NCBI GenBank assembly: GCA_016715285.1
Contig: JADKAO010000002.1
Span: 62,001-126,000 of the forward strand
Source of the DNA: Actinomycetales bacterium
GTDB taxonomy: Bacteria > Actinomycetota > Actinomycetes > Actinomycetales > Dermatophilaceae
Length of the DNA: 64,000 nt
Direction of reading: 5' to 3'
The notes below the pieces were generated by a model. That model was given only the letters and a program-made list of their open reading frames with translations. It was not told where the DNA came from and ran no database searches. Shown here piece by piece: positions 18,075-26,876 of this stretch. The position numbers and the translations under genes are program-made. How positions within the stretch are numbered: the first letter of the stretch is position 1; each line of letters begins with the position of its first letter.

Positions 18075-18235
18075 CGAGGTGCAACACGCCGCGGGGTATC
18101 GAACCAGCGGGTGTGAGCGCGGATCGATACCGAACGCCGAGTCAGACGTGGGTGTCGGGTATCGAATCACCAGAGCCCAACGCGAGTCGATACCGAATGC
18201 CGAGTCAGACGTGGGTGTCGGGTATCGAATCCGGG
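18056..18235. repeat. intergenic GATACC palindrome cluster, locus B, with two tandem 64-bp units
   Basis: Two near-identical units (about 18123-18168 and 18187-18232) read TCGATACCGAAYGCCGAGTC, then AGACGTGGGTGTCGGG, then TATCGAATC. Each can fold through TTCGATACC / GGTATCGAA arms. An additional arm pair lies at 18059-18105. The cluster overlaps the restored methyltransferase stop. Confidence 0.75.
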
Positions 18236-18269
18236 CGGGACGCGCGGAGTGCACACCCCCAAAGGACAA

Positions 18270-18305
18270 GGGGCCCTGACCGGCATACCTGCTGGTCAGG
18301 GCCCC
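18270..18305 (-). terminator. intrinsic terminator of tRNA-Tyr, loop carries the GGCATACC motif
   Basis: Perfect 12-bp arms GGGGCCCTGACC / GGTCAGGGCCCC around the loop GGCATACCTGCT. It is 10 bp beyond the tRNA 3' end on the minus strand and followed by TTGTCCTTT. The loop contains the genome-wide CGGCATACC motif. Confidence 0.8.
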
Positions 18306-18315
18306 TCGCGCACTC

Positions 18316-18399
18316 TGGTGGCAGGTCAAGGATTCGAACCTTGGAAGCTTTCGCGACGGATTTACAGTCCGCTCCCATTGGCCGCTCGGGCAACCTGCC
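18316..18399 (-). tRNA. tRNA-Tyr (GTA)
   Basis: An 84-base cloverleaf with acceptor GGCAGGT / ACCTGCC, a long variable arm as expected for bacterial tRNA-Tyr, the T-loop GGTTCGAATCC and anticodon GTA in the loop CTGTAAA. The 3' CCA is encoded. A strong hairpin terminator lies immediately downstream. Confidence 0.96.
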
Positions 18400-18499
18400 T
18401 GGTGCGCATGGAAGGATAGCAGCGGAGTCCGCAGGTCCCAAAAACCAGCCACCAACCACCGCCCCACCGCCCAACCACCCTCACGCCCGGAGGCGCCCC

Positions 18500-18994
18500 A
18501 TGGCCGACTCGTCGTTCGACATCGTCAGCAAGTACGACAAGCAGGAGATCGCCAACGCCGTCAACACCGCGGCCAAGGAAATCGCCAACCGTTACGACTT
18601 CAAGAACGTCGGCGCGTCCATTGAGCTCTCGGGCGACAAGATCGTCATGAAGGCCAACTCCGAGGAGCGCGTCAAGGCTGTCCTCGACGTCCTGCAGACG
18701 TGGCTGGTCAAGCGCAAGGTTTCGCTCAAGCACCTCGACGGCTCCGACGCCGACCCGAAGCTCTCCGGCAAGGAGTACCGCCTCGAGTGCGCCCTCAAGG
18801 AGGGCATCAGCCAGGAGAACGCCAAGAAGATCGCCAAGATCATCCGCGACGAAGGCCCGCGCGGGGTCAAGGCGCAGATCCAGGGCGATGAGTTGCGCGT
18901 CTCGAGCAAGTCCAAGGATGACCTCCAGGCCGTCATGACCCTGCTCAAGGGCCAGGACCTCGACGTCGCGCTCACCTTCACCAACTACCGCTGA
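18500..18994 (+). CDS. YajQ family nucleotide-binding protein
   Basis: 164 residues, standard length, from ATG 18500 with GGAGG six bases upstream. It starts with the signature MADSSFDIVSKYDKQEI and contains NRYDFKN and VSSKSKDDLQAVM, all typical of YajQ. Family members bind nucleotides or RNA; some bind cyclic di-GMP and act as transcription co-regulators. The gene ends in a strong hairpin shared with the convergent rpfB. Confidence 0.95.
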   Translation: MADSSFDIVSKYDKQEIANAVNTAAKEIANRYDFKNVGASIELSGDKIVMKANSEERVKAVLDVLQTWLVKRKVSLKHLDGSDADPKLSGKEYRLECALKEGISQENAKKIAKIIRDEGPRGVKAQIQGDELRVSSKSKDDLQAVMTLLKGQDLDVALTFTNYR

Positions 18995-19026
18995 ACGCCC
19001 AAAGGGCAGACGCAAGAACAAACGCA

Positions 19027-19061
19027 AGGCCCGGTATGCCGTCACACGGCATACCGGGCCT
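19027..19061. terminator. bidirectional terminator made of an inverted pair of the GGTATGCCGT motif
   Basis: Perfect 16-bp arms AGGCCCGGTATGCCGT / ACGGCATACCGGGCCT with a three-base loop CAC. It lies between convergent yajQ and rpfB. The inner ten bases of each arm are the dispersed decamer, so two copies facing each other form the stem, as uptake sequences do in Neisseria terminators. Confidence 0.85.
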
Positions 19062-19100
19062 GTTGCGCTGGGGGCGTGGGCGCCTCGCAGCTTGTCCGCG

Positions 19101-20246
19101 TCAGGCGGCCCAAGCACACGTCCACGGCTGCAGGCCGCGCTGAGCGTACAAGCGGTTGGCGACGGTGATCTGCTGTTCGCGAGTGGCAAGGTCAGCGCGC
19201 GGCGCGAAGTCGCCACCACCCACCGAAAGCCACGTCGCGCTGTTGAACTGGAGCCCGCCGTAGTAGCCGTTGCCCGTGTTGATGTTCCAGCGGCCGCCCG
19301 ATTCGCACTGCGCGATGCGGTCCCACATCGCAGCGTTGGCAAGGTTGAGACCTGCGCCGCTCGTATTGCCTGCCGACGGCGCCGATCCGGACGCCCCAGT
19401 CACGACCGGAGCAGGCTTGGTCCCCACGAGGAGCACCTTGTCGACTGCCGGCTTGGTGACTTGAGTACCAGTGACAGCCGTGCCTTCGAGCACGCCGTCG
19501 ACCCACGTCTCGGTGTAGGTCACAGCCTGCTGGCCAGCCACGCCAGCGGTCGCGACCTTGGTCGTCCCCTTGGTCAGCGTGGCGTCGTCCTTTCGTGTGG
19601 TGGCGAAAGCGACCGGCTGGGTCTCGGTCCACGTCCGCTGCTCGACTCTGGCCACAGCGATTGCCAGACCTTCGGTGAGCGCGGTGTCAGGAGCCGGGTT
19701 GACGCGATCGAGTGGCCCAACCGTGACGCCGAGCGCGGACAACAACGCGCCAACGGTTGCGGCGGTTGAGGACTCGGTGCGGGTCGCACCGTCAGCGGCG
19801 ATCGTCACGCCCCGGGGGTTGGTTACCGAAAGGGCGAGGCCCTCGCGACCGAGCACAGCGGACCGCGAGACCGACAGGGCTGCGTTGTCGTGCGCCCGGA
19901 TCCCCAGCGCAGACAGCGCTTCGTCAACCGTGCCCGCGGTAGTCCAGTATTCGCCGGTCTGACCGTCGACGGTGACCGTCAACTTCCGGCCGAAGCGCAC
20001 CAGGATCTCCGTGCCGTCGGAAATGGGCTGGTCCAGGGCCGGCACAACCAGGTCACGGTCGGTGACGGTGATGCCCTCCTTGGCGAGCGCGTCAGCGACG
20101 GTCGAGCCAAAGACGTGGGTCGTGGACTGCTGGCCCTCGACGGACAGCGCCACGGCCTTGTCGAGCGAGGCCGCAGTGGCGCCAAGCGCAGCCAGGGCTA
20201 CAGCCACGCCGCCAGCGGCGATCCGAGTGCGAAGTGAAGTGAACAC
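19101..20246 (-). CDS. rpfB: resuscitation-promoting factor, RpfB type
   Basis: 381 residues from GTG 20246 with GGAG five bases upstream. An N-terminal membrane/signal segment is followed by ubiquitin-like DUF348 repeats (about residues 40-200), a G5 domain (TQPVAFATTRKDDATL...GTQVTKPAVDKVLLVGTK) and a C-terminal transglycosylase Rpf domain. The last has the catalytic Glu in MWDRIAQCESGGRWNIN and the GLQF and TCAWAA hallmarks. It cleaves peptidoglycan to allow growth resumption. Order metG-tatD-rpfB matches M. tuberculosis. The 230-bp leader shows no recognisable riboswitch. Confidence 0.95.
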   Translation of the reverse strand: MFTSLRTRIAAGGVAVALAALGATAASLDKAVALSVEGQQSTTHVFGSTVADALAKEGITVTDRDLVVPALDQPISDGTEILVRFGRKLTVTVDGQTGEYWTTAGTVDEALSALGIRAHDNAALSVSRSAVLGREGLALSVTNPRGVTIAADGATRTESSTAATVGALLSALGVTVGPLDRVNPAPDTALTEGLAIAVARVEQRTWTETQPVAFATTRKDDATLTKGTTKVATAGVAGQQAVTYTETWVDGVLEGTAVTGTQVTKPAVDKVLLVGTKPAPVVTGASGSAPSAGNTSGAGLNLANAAMWDRIAQCESGGRWNINTGNGYYGGLQFNSATWLSVGGGDFAPRADLATREQQITVANRLYAQRGLQPWTCAWAA

Positions 20247-20477
20247 AATGCTCCAAACGTTTATCGACCCGGCTGGCGACAACTGGCCCCTCACGTGGTC
20301 GGCCCCGCTCACGCCCTCGACTCACAAGGTCGAAGGGCCGTGCAGACGAGGCCCGATGAGATGCCGGTTGGGGGTGCCTTCCGGTTGATCCGTGGTCAAC
20401 GGTGCACTGAAAAAGGCCCAAAGGTCAACTTTTGGTAACGGTGACGAACGCAACTCAGGCACTGCATGTGACACAGG

Positions 20478-21365
20478 TCACAACCCGAGAACACCATCCG
20501 TCACTTGAGCATCAACAGTCTCAGGCCAGTGGCCATAGATCTGCTCGCTCGTCGCGCTCACCACCGCGCACACCTCGTCAACGTCACGACCCAACACCTC
20601 TGCGATGGCCCGCACCGTCACCGGGAGGAGCCAAGACGCATTCGTCGCCCCCCGCCAGGGATGCGGGGCAAGGTAGGGCGCGTCGGTCTCCACCAACACC
20701 CGCTCCAGCGGCGTCACCGCTAGAGCTTCCCGCAGCCCGGCTGCGTTCTTGAAGGTGACAGTCCCGGCAAACGATAGGTAGTAGCCCCGGGCCACCGCTT
20801 CCCGCGCCATCTCGACATCTCCCGAAAAGCAGTGCAGCACCGTCCGATCGGGCGCGCCCTCCTCGGCCAGCACCCGCAACACATCGTCGTGCGCGTCGCG
20901 ATCGTGGATCTGCAGCGCGCGCCCTGTGCGCTTCGCGAGGTCGATATGCCAGCGGAATGACTCCTCCTGCGCTGGCCGTCCCGCCTCGTCAGTGCGGAAG
21001 AAGTCGAGCCCGGTCTCCCCCACCGCCCGCACCCGCGGCTCCAGCACAGCACGTTCGACCGCCTCGTATGCCGTGTGGAGCCTTCCAGCCGCCGCGAGCC
21101 GCGCCGCGTCGTTGGGGTGCAAGGCCGCCGCCGCCAACAACTCGGGGTGCGCAGCCAACAGCGCCGGTAGCACTTCGATGCTCTCGACATCACAGGCGAC
21201 GTGGAGGACCCGATCGACACCGACGGCACGCGCCGCCGCGAGAGCCTCGGCGACCGGCATACCCTCCTCGCCGTAGCGCGCCATGTCGAGATGCGCGTGA
21301 TTGTCGACCACGCCGACGGGCAGCGGATCAGGCGTGACCGGCCGACGTGCAGACGGTGCCACCAT
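20478..21365 (-). CDS. tatD: TatD family metal-dependent hydrolase/DNase
   Basis: 295 residues, full length. Metal ligands and motifs of the TatD amidohydrolase fold are present: VDNHAHLD, ETGLDFF, the His in LQIHDRDAHDD, LHCFSGD and the Asp in ETDAPYLAPHPWRG. TatD enzymes are 3'-5' exonucleases/endonucleases of DNA repair and turnover. It lies between metG and rpfB in the conserved actinobacterial order, three bases upstream of the end of a lipoprotein gene. Confidence 0.94.
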   Translation of the reverse strand: MVAPSARRPVTPDPLPVGVVDNHAHLDMARYGEEGMPVAEALAAARAVGVDRVLHVACDVESIEVLPALLAAHPELLAAAALHPNDAARLAAAGRLHTAYEAVERAVLEPRVRAVGETGLDFFRTDEAGRPAQEESFRWHIDLAKRTGRALQIHDRDAHDDVLRVLAEEGAPDRTVLHCFSGDVEMAREAVARGYYLSFAGTVTFKNAAGLREALAVTPLERVLVETDAPYLAPHPWRGATNASWLLPVTVRAIAEVLGRDVDEVCAVVSATSEQIYGHWPETVDAQVTDGVLGL

Positions 21366-21367
21366 CG

Positions 21368-21862
21368 TTACTGCCCCATGCCCGCGATGATGAGCCGATT
21401 GCCCGCCGCGGGCAGCCAGACGCGCGTCATAAAGGTGCCCTGCACCGCAAGATCGAGTGCCCCCGACCGGCTGAACGGACCCGGCGGGAGCTTCGGCACG
21501 AGCTCGTCAACGATGTCAGGCGACTCGGCCTTGAGGGTGCCCGCTTTGGCGCGGAGAGCCTCCATCACAGCTGGCTCGAGTTCGACCACCGCGTCGACCC
21601 AATAGGTCGAAGGGCCAGGCACTCGTGGGTCGCCCAAGATGCCGCCGTACCACTGGACCGCCACGATGCTGCCCAGCGTGGGCCATCGCTTGGATATCGG
21701 CTCAGTATCGGTACGTAACGCGCCAATGTCACCCTTGCTGACACTCTGCTTCGTCGGTAACGGGGCCGAGGGCACCGAGGGGGCTGGGTCGCCCGGCGAA
21801 CAACCGCCGAGACCCATCCCAAGCGCCGCGACGGCAGCTACGACGACGGCGGCACCTCTCAC
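21368..21862 (-). CDS. hypothetical lipoprotein
   Basis: 164 residues if started at GTG 21862, placing a signal peptide VRGAAVVVAAVAALGMGLGGC with a lipobox at LGGC. The mature part (YGGILGDPRVPGPSTYWVDAVVELEP...) has no recognised domain. The stop is two bases before tatD and the start is 28 bases after metG, so it is inside a metG-tatD operon. Its role is unknown. Confidence 0.65.
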   Translation of the reverse strand: MRGAAVVVAAVAALGMGLGGCSPGDPAPSVPSAPLPTKQSVSKGDIGALRTDTEPISKRWPTLGSIVAVQWYGGILGDPRVPGPSTYWVDAVVELEPAVMEALRAKAGTLKAESPDIVDELVPKLPPGPFSRSGALDLAVQGTFMTRVWLPAAGNRLIIAGMGQ

Positions 21863-21890
21863 ACGTGCCGGCTGCCCGATGCGCCCGCCG

Positions 21891-23699
21891 TCATTCCGCG
21901 CGCATCCGCTCGACCTCGTCCGCAACCACAGACGGATCGAACTTCGTGAACACCGGTGTCGGCGGCCCAATCGGCGTGCCCGGCACCACGGGCCGCGACT
22001 CCCAGCGGGGCGTGGCGCGGTAGTCACCCATGATCACGGGGTATGCCGTGCCGTCGTCGAGGTCAGCGACCTCGCGCAGCTCGGGCATCGGCACGAAGTC
22101 GCCCTCGCCACCCATGATGCGGTGGATCCGGTTGGCGCCATGCGGGAGGAAGGGCGCCGACAGCGTCGTGAGGTCTGAGACGACCTGCGCGAGCACATGC
22201 AGCACCGTGCCGAGCCGCTCGCGCTGGTCGTCGCCCTTGAGCTTGAAGGGCTCGGTCGCCGACACATAGGCGTTGGCGAGCCCGACCAGCCGCATGAACT
22301 CGCTGATCCCGGCCTTGAACCGCTGCCGCTCGATCATCGCCCCGATGGTCACAAACCCGCCGTGCACCGCCGCGAGCAACTCCTCGTCGATCGGCTCCAG
22401 CGGCCCCAGGTCGGGGATCTCCCCGAACCGCTTGGTGATCATCGACGCGGTCCGATTGACGAGATTGCCCCAGCCCGCGACGAGCTCAGAGTTGTTGCGC
22501 TGCACGAACTCTGCCCAGGTGAAGTCGGCGTCCTGGTTCTCCGGCCCGGCCGCGCAAATGAAGTACCGCAGCGGGTCTGGGCCATAGCGCTCCAGCACGT
22601 CGCGCACATAGATCACGTGCCCGCGCGAGGTGGAGAACTGCTTGCCTTCCATCGTCATGAACTCGCTCGCGACCACTTCGGTCGGGAGATTCAAGACCCC
22701 GTATGCCGTGTCCGCAGGGTCCTGGGCGCCCCCGCGGGCGCCCAGACCGGCATACCCGAGCAGTTCTGCCGGCCAGATCTGGGCGTGGAAGGTGATGTTG
22801 TCCTTGCCCTGGAAGTAATAGGAGAGGGCCGCGGGGTCGTTCCACCAGTCGCGCCAGCGTTCGGGCTCACCGATGCGGCGCGCCCACTCGATCGACGCTG
22901 AGAGGTAGCCGATGACCGCGTCGAACCAGACGTAGAGCTTCTTGCTGGGGTTGTCTTCCCACCCGGGCAGCGGCACGGGGATGCCCCAGTCGATGTCGCG
23001 GGTCATGGGGCGGGGCCGGACGTCGTCGAGGAGGTTCTTGGAGAACTTGATGACGTTGGGCCGCCACGTGCCCGACGCCTCGCGCCCGTCGAGCCACTCC
23101 CCGAGGGCATCCGCGAGCGCTGGCAAGTCGAGGAAGAAGTGGGTCGTCTCCTCGAATCGCGGTGTCTCGCCGTCGATCTTGCTGCGCGGATTGATCAGGT
23201 CGACCGGGTCCATTTGCTGACCACAGTTGTCGCACTGGTCACCGCGGGCCTCGCCGTAGCCGCAGAGCGGGCACGTGCCCTCGATGTAGCGGTCGGGCAG
23301 GGTGCGGCCAGTTGACGGGCTGATCGCGACGAGTTGACTCTGCTCGATCATGTAGCCATTGGCGTGATTGCCGCGGAAGAGTTCTTGCGCGACGGCGTAG
23401 TGGTTGCCCGTCGTCGTGCGCGTGAACAGGTCGTAAGCGAGGCCGAGCCCGACGAGGTCTTCGCCGATGATGCGGTTGAAGCGATCGGCCAACTCGCGTG
23501 CGCTGACGCCCTCTTTGTCGGCCTGGACGAGGATCGGCGTGCCGTGTTCGTCGGTGCCCGAGACCATGAGGACGTCGTGGCCCGCCATCCGCATGTACCG
23601 ACTGAACACGTCGGAGGGCACACCAAAACCGGCGACATGGCCGATGTGGCGCGGGCCGTTGGCATACGGCCAGGCGACGGCGGACAGGACTCTGCTCAT
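21891..23699 (-). CDS. metG: methionyl-tRNA synthetase
   Basis: 602 residues from ATG 23699 (MSRVLSAVAWPYANGPRHIGHVAG). Class I signatures are present: the HIGH-type box HIGHVAG, a zinc knuckle CPLCGYGEARGDQCDNCGQ near residue 145, WFDAVIGYLSASIEWA, and the KMSKS equivalent KQFSTSRG that is usual in MetG of this subtype. It charges initiator and elongator tRNA-Met. There is no C-terminal tRNA-binding EMAP domain. First gene of the metG-lipoprotein-tatD-(rpfB) run. A cluster of palindromic repeats lies directly upstream. Confidence 0.96.
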   Translation of the reverse strand: MSRVLSAVAWPYANGPRHIGHVAGFGVPSDVFSRYMRMAGHDVLMVSGTDEHGTPILVQADKEGVSARELADRFNRIIGEDLVGLGLAYDLFTRTTTGNHYAVAQELFRGNHANGYMIEQSQLVAISPSTGRTLPDRYIEGTCPLCGYGEARGDQCDNCGQQMDPVDLINPRSKIDGETPRFEETTHFFLDLPALADALGEWLDGREASGTWRPNVIKFSKNLLDDVRPRPMTRDIDWGIPVPLPGWEDNPSKKLYVWFDAVIGYLSASIEWARRIGEPERWRDWWNDPAALSYYFQGKDNITFHAQIWPAELLGYAGLGARGGAQDPADTAYGVLNLPTEVVASEFMTMEGKQFSTSRGHVIYVRDVLERYGPDPLRYFICAAGPENQDADFTWAEFVQRNNSELVAGWGNLVNRTASMITKRFGEIPDLGPLEPIDEELLAAVHGGFVTIGAMIERQRFKAGISEFMRLVGLANAYVSATEPFKLKGDDQRERLGTVLHVLAQVVSDLTTLSAPFLPHGANRIHRIMGGEGDFVPMPELREVADLDDGTAYPVIMGDYRATPRWESRPVVPGTPIGPPTPVFTKFDPSVVADEVERMRAE

Positions 23700-23739
23700 A
23701 AGGGTCAATCTTAGGCGGCAGGTCCCAGCCCCTCCTTCC

Positions 23740-23992
23740 CCTGAATCGATACCCCACGCCCAGGTATGCAGCGGCGCCGGGTATCGAACGCGCCACACCT
23801 CCCCTGATTCGATACCCCACGCCCAGGTATGCCGGGGCGCCGGGACGGGCCGGCGCGGCGCGGTATGCGCGGCCCGGGTATGAACGCCTCCCCTGATTGA
23901 TACCCCACCAGGTATGCCGGGGCGGGGTATCGGGGCGGGCCGCTCCGCTGATACCACGCCAGGATGGCGCGGCGCCGGGTATCGAATGCGGG
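23740..23992. repeat. intergenic GATACC palindrome cluster, locus C
   Basis: Four or five degenerate arms: AATCGATACCCCACGCCCAG, GGGTATCGAACG, GATTCGATACCCCACGCCCA, TTGATACCCCAC, GGGTATCGGG and GGGTATCGAATG. Several enclose GGTATGCC copies. It separates the divergent metG and membrane-protein genes, so it spans both promoters. Confidence 0.7.
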
Positions 23993-23993
23993 T

Positions 23994-25325
23994 ATGCGAG
24001 AGGTGCGCGCGACTACGCTCGCGACCGTGCCAACCCGCCCGCCTGCCGACGAGCCGCCCGACACCCTGCCCGCGACTGCCCTGCCCGCGACTGCCCTGCC
24101 CGCGACTGCCCTGCCTGCCCACGACTCAGACTCACCCGACACCATGCCCATTGCGCGCTGGTTCTTGCGCCGCGGGCTGGGCTCGATGGTGGCGGACACG
24201 GCATACCACGCGTCGGCATCCGTGCGCGCGACCCCCGCTCTCGTCGTGCTCTTCCTCCTCGTGATGTTCACGCTCGTGCCGGCACTGACCGCGAGCCCCC
24301 TCATCAGCGTCGGGATTGTCCTCATTGTCGTGCTCGCAACGTGGGCCGGCGGCAACCTCCTGCGCCATCGACCCGCCTTCAGCCGGATCGAGCGGATCGG
24401 CTGGACCGAGGGCGCGGTCTTCGTCGTGGTCCCTGTCCTCGCGGTCCTCGCGTCGCCCCACGAAACCGAAGTCTTTGAGGGCTTCGTGAGCTCGGCCACC
24501 GAGAACCGGCTCATCAACGCGACAGGCATCGCGGTCACGCAACTCGCGCTCCTTGCCCTCGTCCTCGGCCTGGTCAATAGCGGCCTGGTCTCGCTCAGCA
24601 CCTATCTGAGCCGAGAGGTCACTCGCTCCTTCCTCGCCACGAGCGCCGCGCTCTCCCGGACTCTCCCCCTCCTGCTCGGTGTGCTGTTCTTTTCGTTCTT
24701 CACCGCGGAGATGTGGCAGTCGATCGGGCGGCTCGACTCGTGGGCCTACGTCGTCGTCCTCGTGTCCTTCGTCGCGCTGTCAGCGGTCTTCCTCTCCAGC
24801 CGGGATCAACTCGACGTAGCTGGCCTCTCCCGGTTCGCCGCCGACGACGATCTCGATGAGGCGTTGCAACACACGCCTTTTCACCAGCAACGCCTCGTCA
24901 CAACACCGGCCGAATGCCCGGTCAGCCCCGCTCAAGAACGCAGCCTCCGCCTGGTCGCCGCCATCTCGCGACTCGTCGTCGCCGGGGTCATCGGCGCCGC
25001 CGTGCTCGCGTTCTTCCTCTTCTTCGCGGTCGCCACGACCAATGTCGAATCGATCAAGAGCTGGATCCAAGCGGAGCCCAATGTCATTGCGACCTGGGCG
25101 AGTTCACGGCATACCTATGCATTGACGTGGGAGCAACTGCGGGTGTCTGGGTTCCTCGCGGTGTTCTCCGGCTTCTACTACGCGGTGGTGTCGGCGACCG
25201 ACCCGAGTCTGCGTGAAGGCGTCAAGGACACCGCTGAAGACACCGTGCGCGAGGCGTGCGCTGCGCGGCTCGAGGCCCTCGCACGCTCGGGGCAGTCAGG
25301 ACAGTCAGGACAGTCAGGAAACTGA
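23994..25325 (+). CDS. polytopic membrane protein of unknown function
   Basis: 443 residues if started at ATG 23994; ATG 24144 (MPIARWFLRRGLG) is an alternative and removes a low-complexity leader with four PATAL-type repeats. About five hydrophobic segments are visible (around VVLFLLVMFTLVPAL, GIVLIVVLATWAG, VFVVVPVLAVLA, LGVLFFSFFTAEM and AAVLAFFLFFAVATTNV). A soluble acidic loop follows the central helices, and the C-terminus ends in GQSGQSGQSGN. No family is recognised with confidence. Its start region lies inside the palindrome cluster. Confidence 0.6.
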   Translation: MREVRATTLATVPTRPPADEPPDTLPATALPATALPATALPAHDSDSPDTMPIARWFLRRGLGSMVADTAYHASASVRATPALVVLFLLVMFTLVPALTASPLISVGIVLIVVLATWAGGNLLRHRPAFSRIERIGWTEGAVFVVVPVLAVLASPHETEVFEGFVSSATENRLINATGIAVTQLALLALVLGLVNSGLVSLSTYLSREVTRSFLATSAALSRTLPLLLGVLFFSFFTAEMWQSIGRLDSWAYVVVLVSFVALSAVFLSSRDQLDVAGLSRFAADDDLDEALQHTPFHQQRLVTTPAECPVSPAQERSLRLVAAISRLVVAGVIGAAVLAFFLFFAVATTNVESIKSWIQAEPNVIATWASSRHTYALTWEQLRVSGFLAVFSGFYYAVVSATDPSLREGVKDTAEDTVREACAARLEALARSGQSGQSGQSGN

Positions 25326-26876
25326 ATCGCAAAACGCCCGCGCCTGCGGCACCAACTCGACGACCAGCTCCTCGCTGCGCTCCGCAGGCACATCCAGGAT
25401 GCGGTACCCCTGCCGCCCCGCCGCCGTCGCCACCACCACCGTTGCGACCCCAGCCCGCCGCTGGAAGAAGGTCGCCCGCGTCACGACCCCGACGACCCCG
25501 GCGCGCGCCACGACATCTCGCCGCCGCTCGATCGACCCAGAGCGCGCCACGACATACTCAGCGGTGAGCGCGTGGCCGAGCGCGGCATACCGGTCTCGCG
25601 CCAGCAAAGGTGACACCACCAACGGCAGGTATGCCGTGAGCGTCACCAACCCGGGCAGGTCGCCGCGCACCCAGCCCCATGTGGCCAGCCCCGCGAGGAG
25701 CGCCGCCGGCACGACTGCCCGGACGTAGCGGCGCCGACGGGCCGCTGGACCGTGCTGTTCAAGGGTGGTGTCGAGGGGTTCCACTCGCCCGAGGACGAGC
25801 CGCGCGACGCCTTCGACGACGTCGCGAGGCGCGGGCGGCACGAGCCAGGCGCGACCCCGGTCGGCGCCATCACCCGAGCGTAAACCCGTTCCGATCGCGT
25901 GCAACCGGCCCGCTTTGGCCCAGCGCAGGCCGAGGGGTTCGCCGATTTCGAGACCGCGAATTCGGGCTTCTTCGAGGCTGGTTGCGTGTGTGGTCAGGAG
26001 GCCGCGGGTGACGTGCAGGGTGCCGCCCGAGTGGCGGCTCAGGCGGAAGCCCCAAAACTGCAGCACGTACGCCGTGATCGCCATGCCCGCGATCGCCGCG
26101 AGGGCCATGAGGACGCCGACGGCGAGGCTGATCCAGACGCCCCACGCTTGGACTTGGCCAACAGCTGACTCGATCGTGGGGATGAGGTCGACGAGGTATT
26201 GCGACACGAACCCCCACACCGCCAACGCGGTGAGGAGGCCGCTCGTCGTCAGTGGCGCGTAGGCGATCCAGCGCGGGTTGAGGGTCATGAGGTCCTGCTC
26301 CACCGTTGGTGGAGGGAGATCAACGGGGATTGCGCCTTGCGCCGGTGACGGGAGTGAGGGTTGCCCGTCTTCCCCGATGACTGCGCCGGACCCCGAGGCC
26401 GGAGTTGGAGGTGTCAGGGTTGCGGCACGGTGCAGGAGTTCGGCACGCAGAGCTTGCGCCACTGGAGCGGCCAGGGCGTCAAGGACGATCCGGTCGTCCA
26501 TCGCCCGACTCGACCCGGTTCCGATCTCGACCCGCGCCAGGCCCACCAACCGATGCCAGATGGGTGCCGTGACGTCGACGGTCCGCACGCGATCAGCGGG
26601 CGTAGCGAGCACCTTCCGGGTGAAAAGCCCACTGCGGAGCTCGATTTGGCCACCACTGATCCGGTAGCGCGTCGTAAACCAGCGCGACATCCCGAGCACG
26701 ATGACGACCACGAGGGCACCGAGATCCCACAGCGGGCTGCGGTCGGAGCTGCGTCCGGTGACGAAGAGCGCGACCAGCGCCGGCAGGAATCGCACCGCCT
26801 CCTGCACGGGGTGGACAAGCAGCATCCGGGCGTCGAGGCGGCGGAACGGCATACTCCCCGAAGGTTTTTCGCTCAT
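25314..26876 (-). CDS. PH-domain (YdbT-like) membrane protein
   Basis: 520 residues with bacterial PH-like (bPH2) domains alternating with membrane pairs. The first is at about residues 60-140 (RWFTTRYRISGGQIELRSGL...RVRTVDVTAPIWHRLVGLARVEIGTGS), a second at about 260-340 and a third near the C-terminus (EYVVARSGSIERRRDVVARAGVVGVV). This matches YdbT. The start ATG 26876 overlaps the stop of the smaller PH gene by four bases (ATGA), so the two are translationally coupled, like YdbS-YdbT. A membrane stress role is known only in Bacillus. Confidence 0.88.
   Translation of the reverse strand: MSEKPSGSMPFRRLDARMLLVHPVQEAVRFLPALVALFVTGRSSDRSPLWDLGALVVVIVLGMSRWFTTRYRISGGQIELRSGLFTRKVLATPADRVRTVDVTAPIWHRLVGLARVEIGTGSSRAMDDRIVLDALAAPVAQALRAELLHRAATLTPPTPASGSGAVIGEDGQPSLPSPAQGAIPVDLPPPTVEQDLMTLNPRWIAYAPLTTSGLLTALAVWGFVSQYLVDLIPTIESAVGQVQAWGVWISLAVGVLMALAAIAGMAITAYVLQFWGFRLSRHSGGTLHVTRGLLTTHATSLEEARIRGLEIGEPLGLRWAKAGRLHAIGTGLRSGDGADRGRAWLVPPAPRDVVEGVARLVLGRVEPLDTTLEQHGPAARRRRYVRAVVPAALLAGLATWGWVRGDLPGLVTLTAYLPLVVSPLLARDRYAALGHALTAEYVVARSGSIERRRDVVARAGVVGVVTRATFFQRRAGVATVVVATAAGRQGYRILDVPAERSEELVVELVPQARAFCDSVS

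Noticed and set aside
18056..18235. CRISPR array
   Set aside because: Only two tandem units, with self-complementary arms and near-identical interiors; no unique spacers and no cas genes.
20247..20477. Possible c-di-AMP riboswitch in the rpfB leader
   Set aside because: None of the conserved ydaO blocks seen before the NlpC/P60 gene could be found here.
21891..24122. MetG with a 140-residue N-terminal extension (Gly/Gln/Arg repeats)
   Set aside because: The extension is translated palindromic-repeat DNA; MSRVLSAVAWPYANG at 23699 is the normal MetG start.
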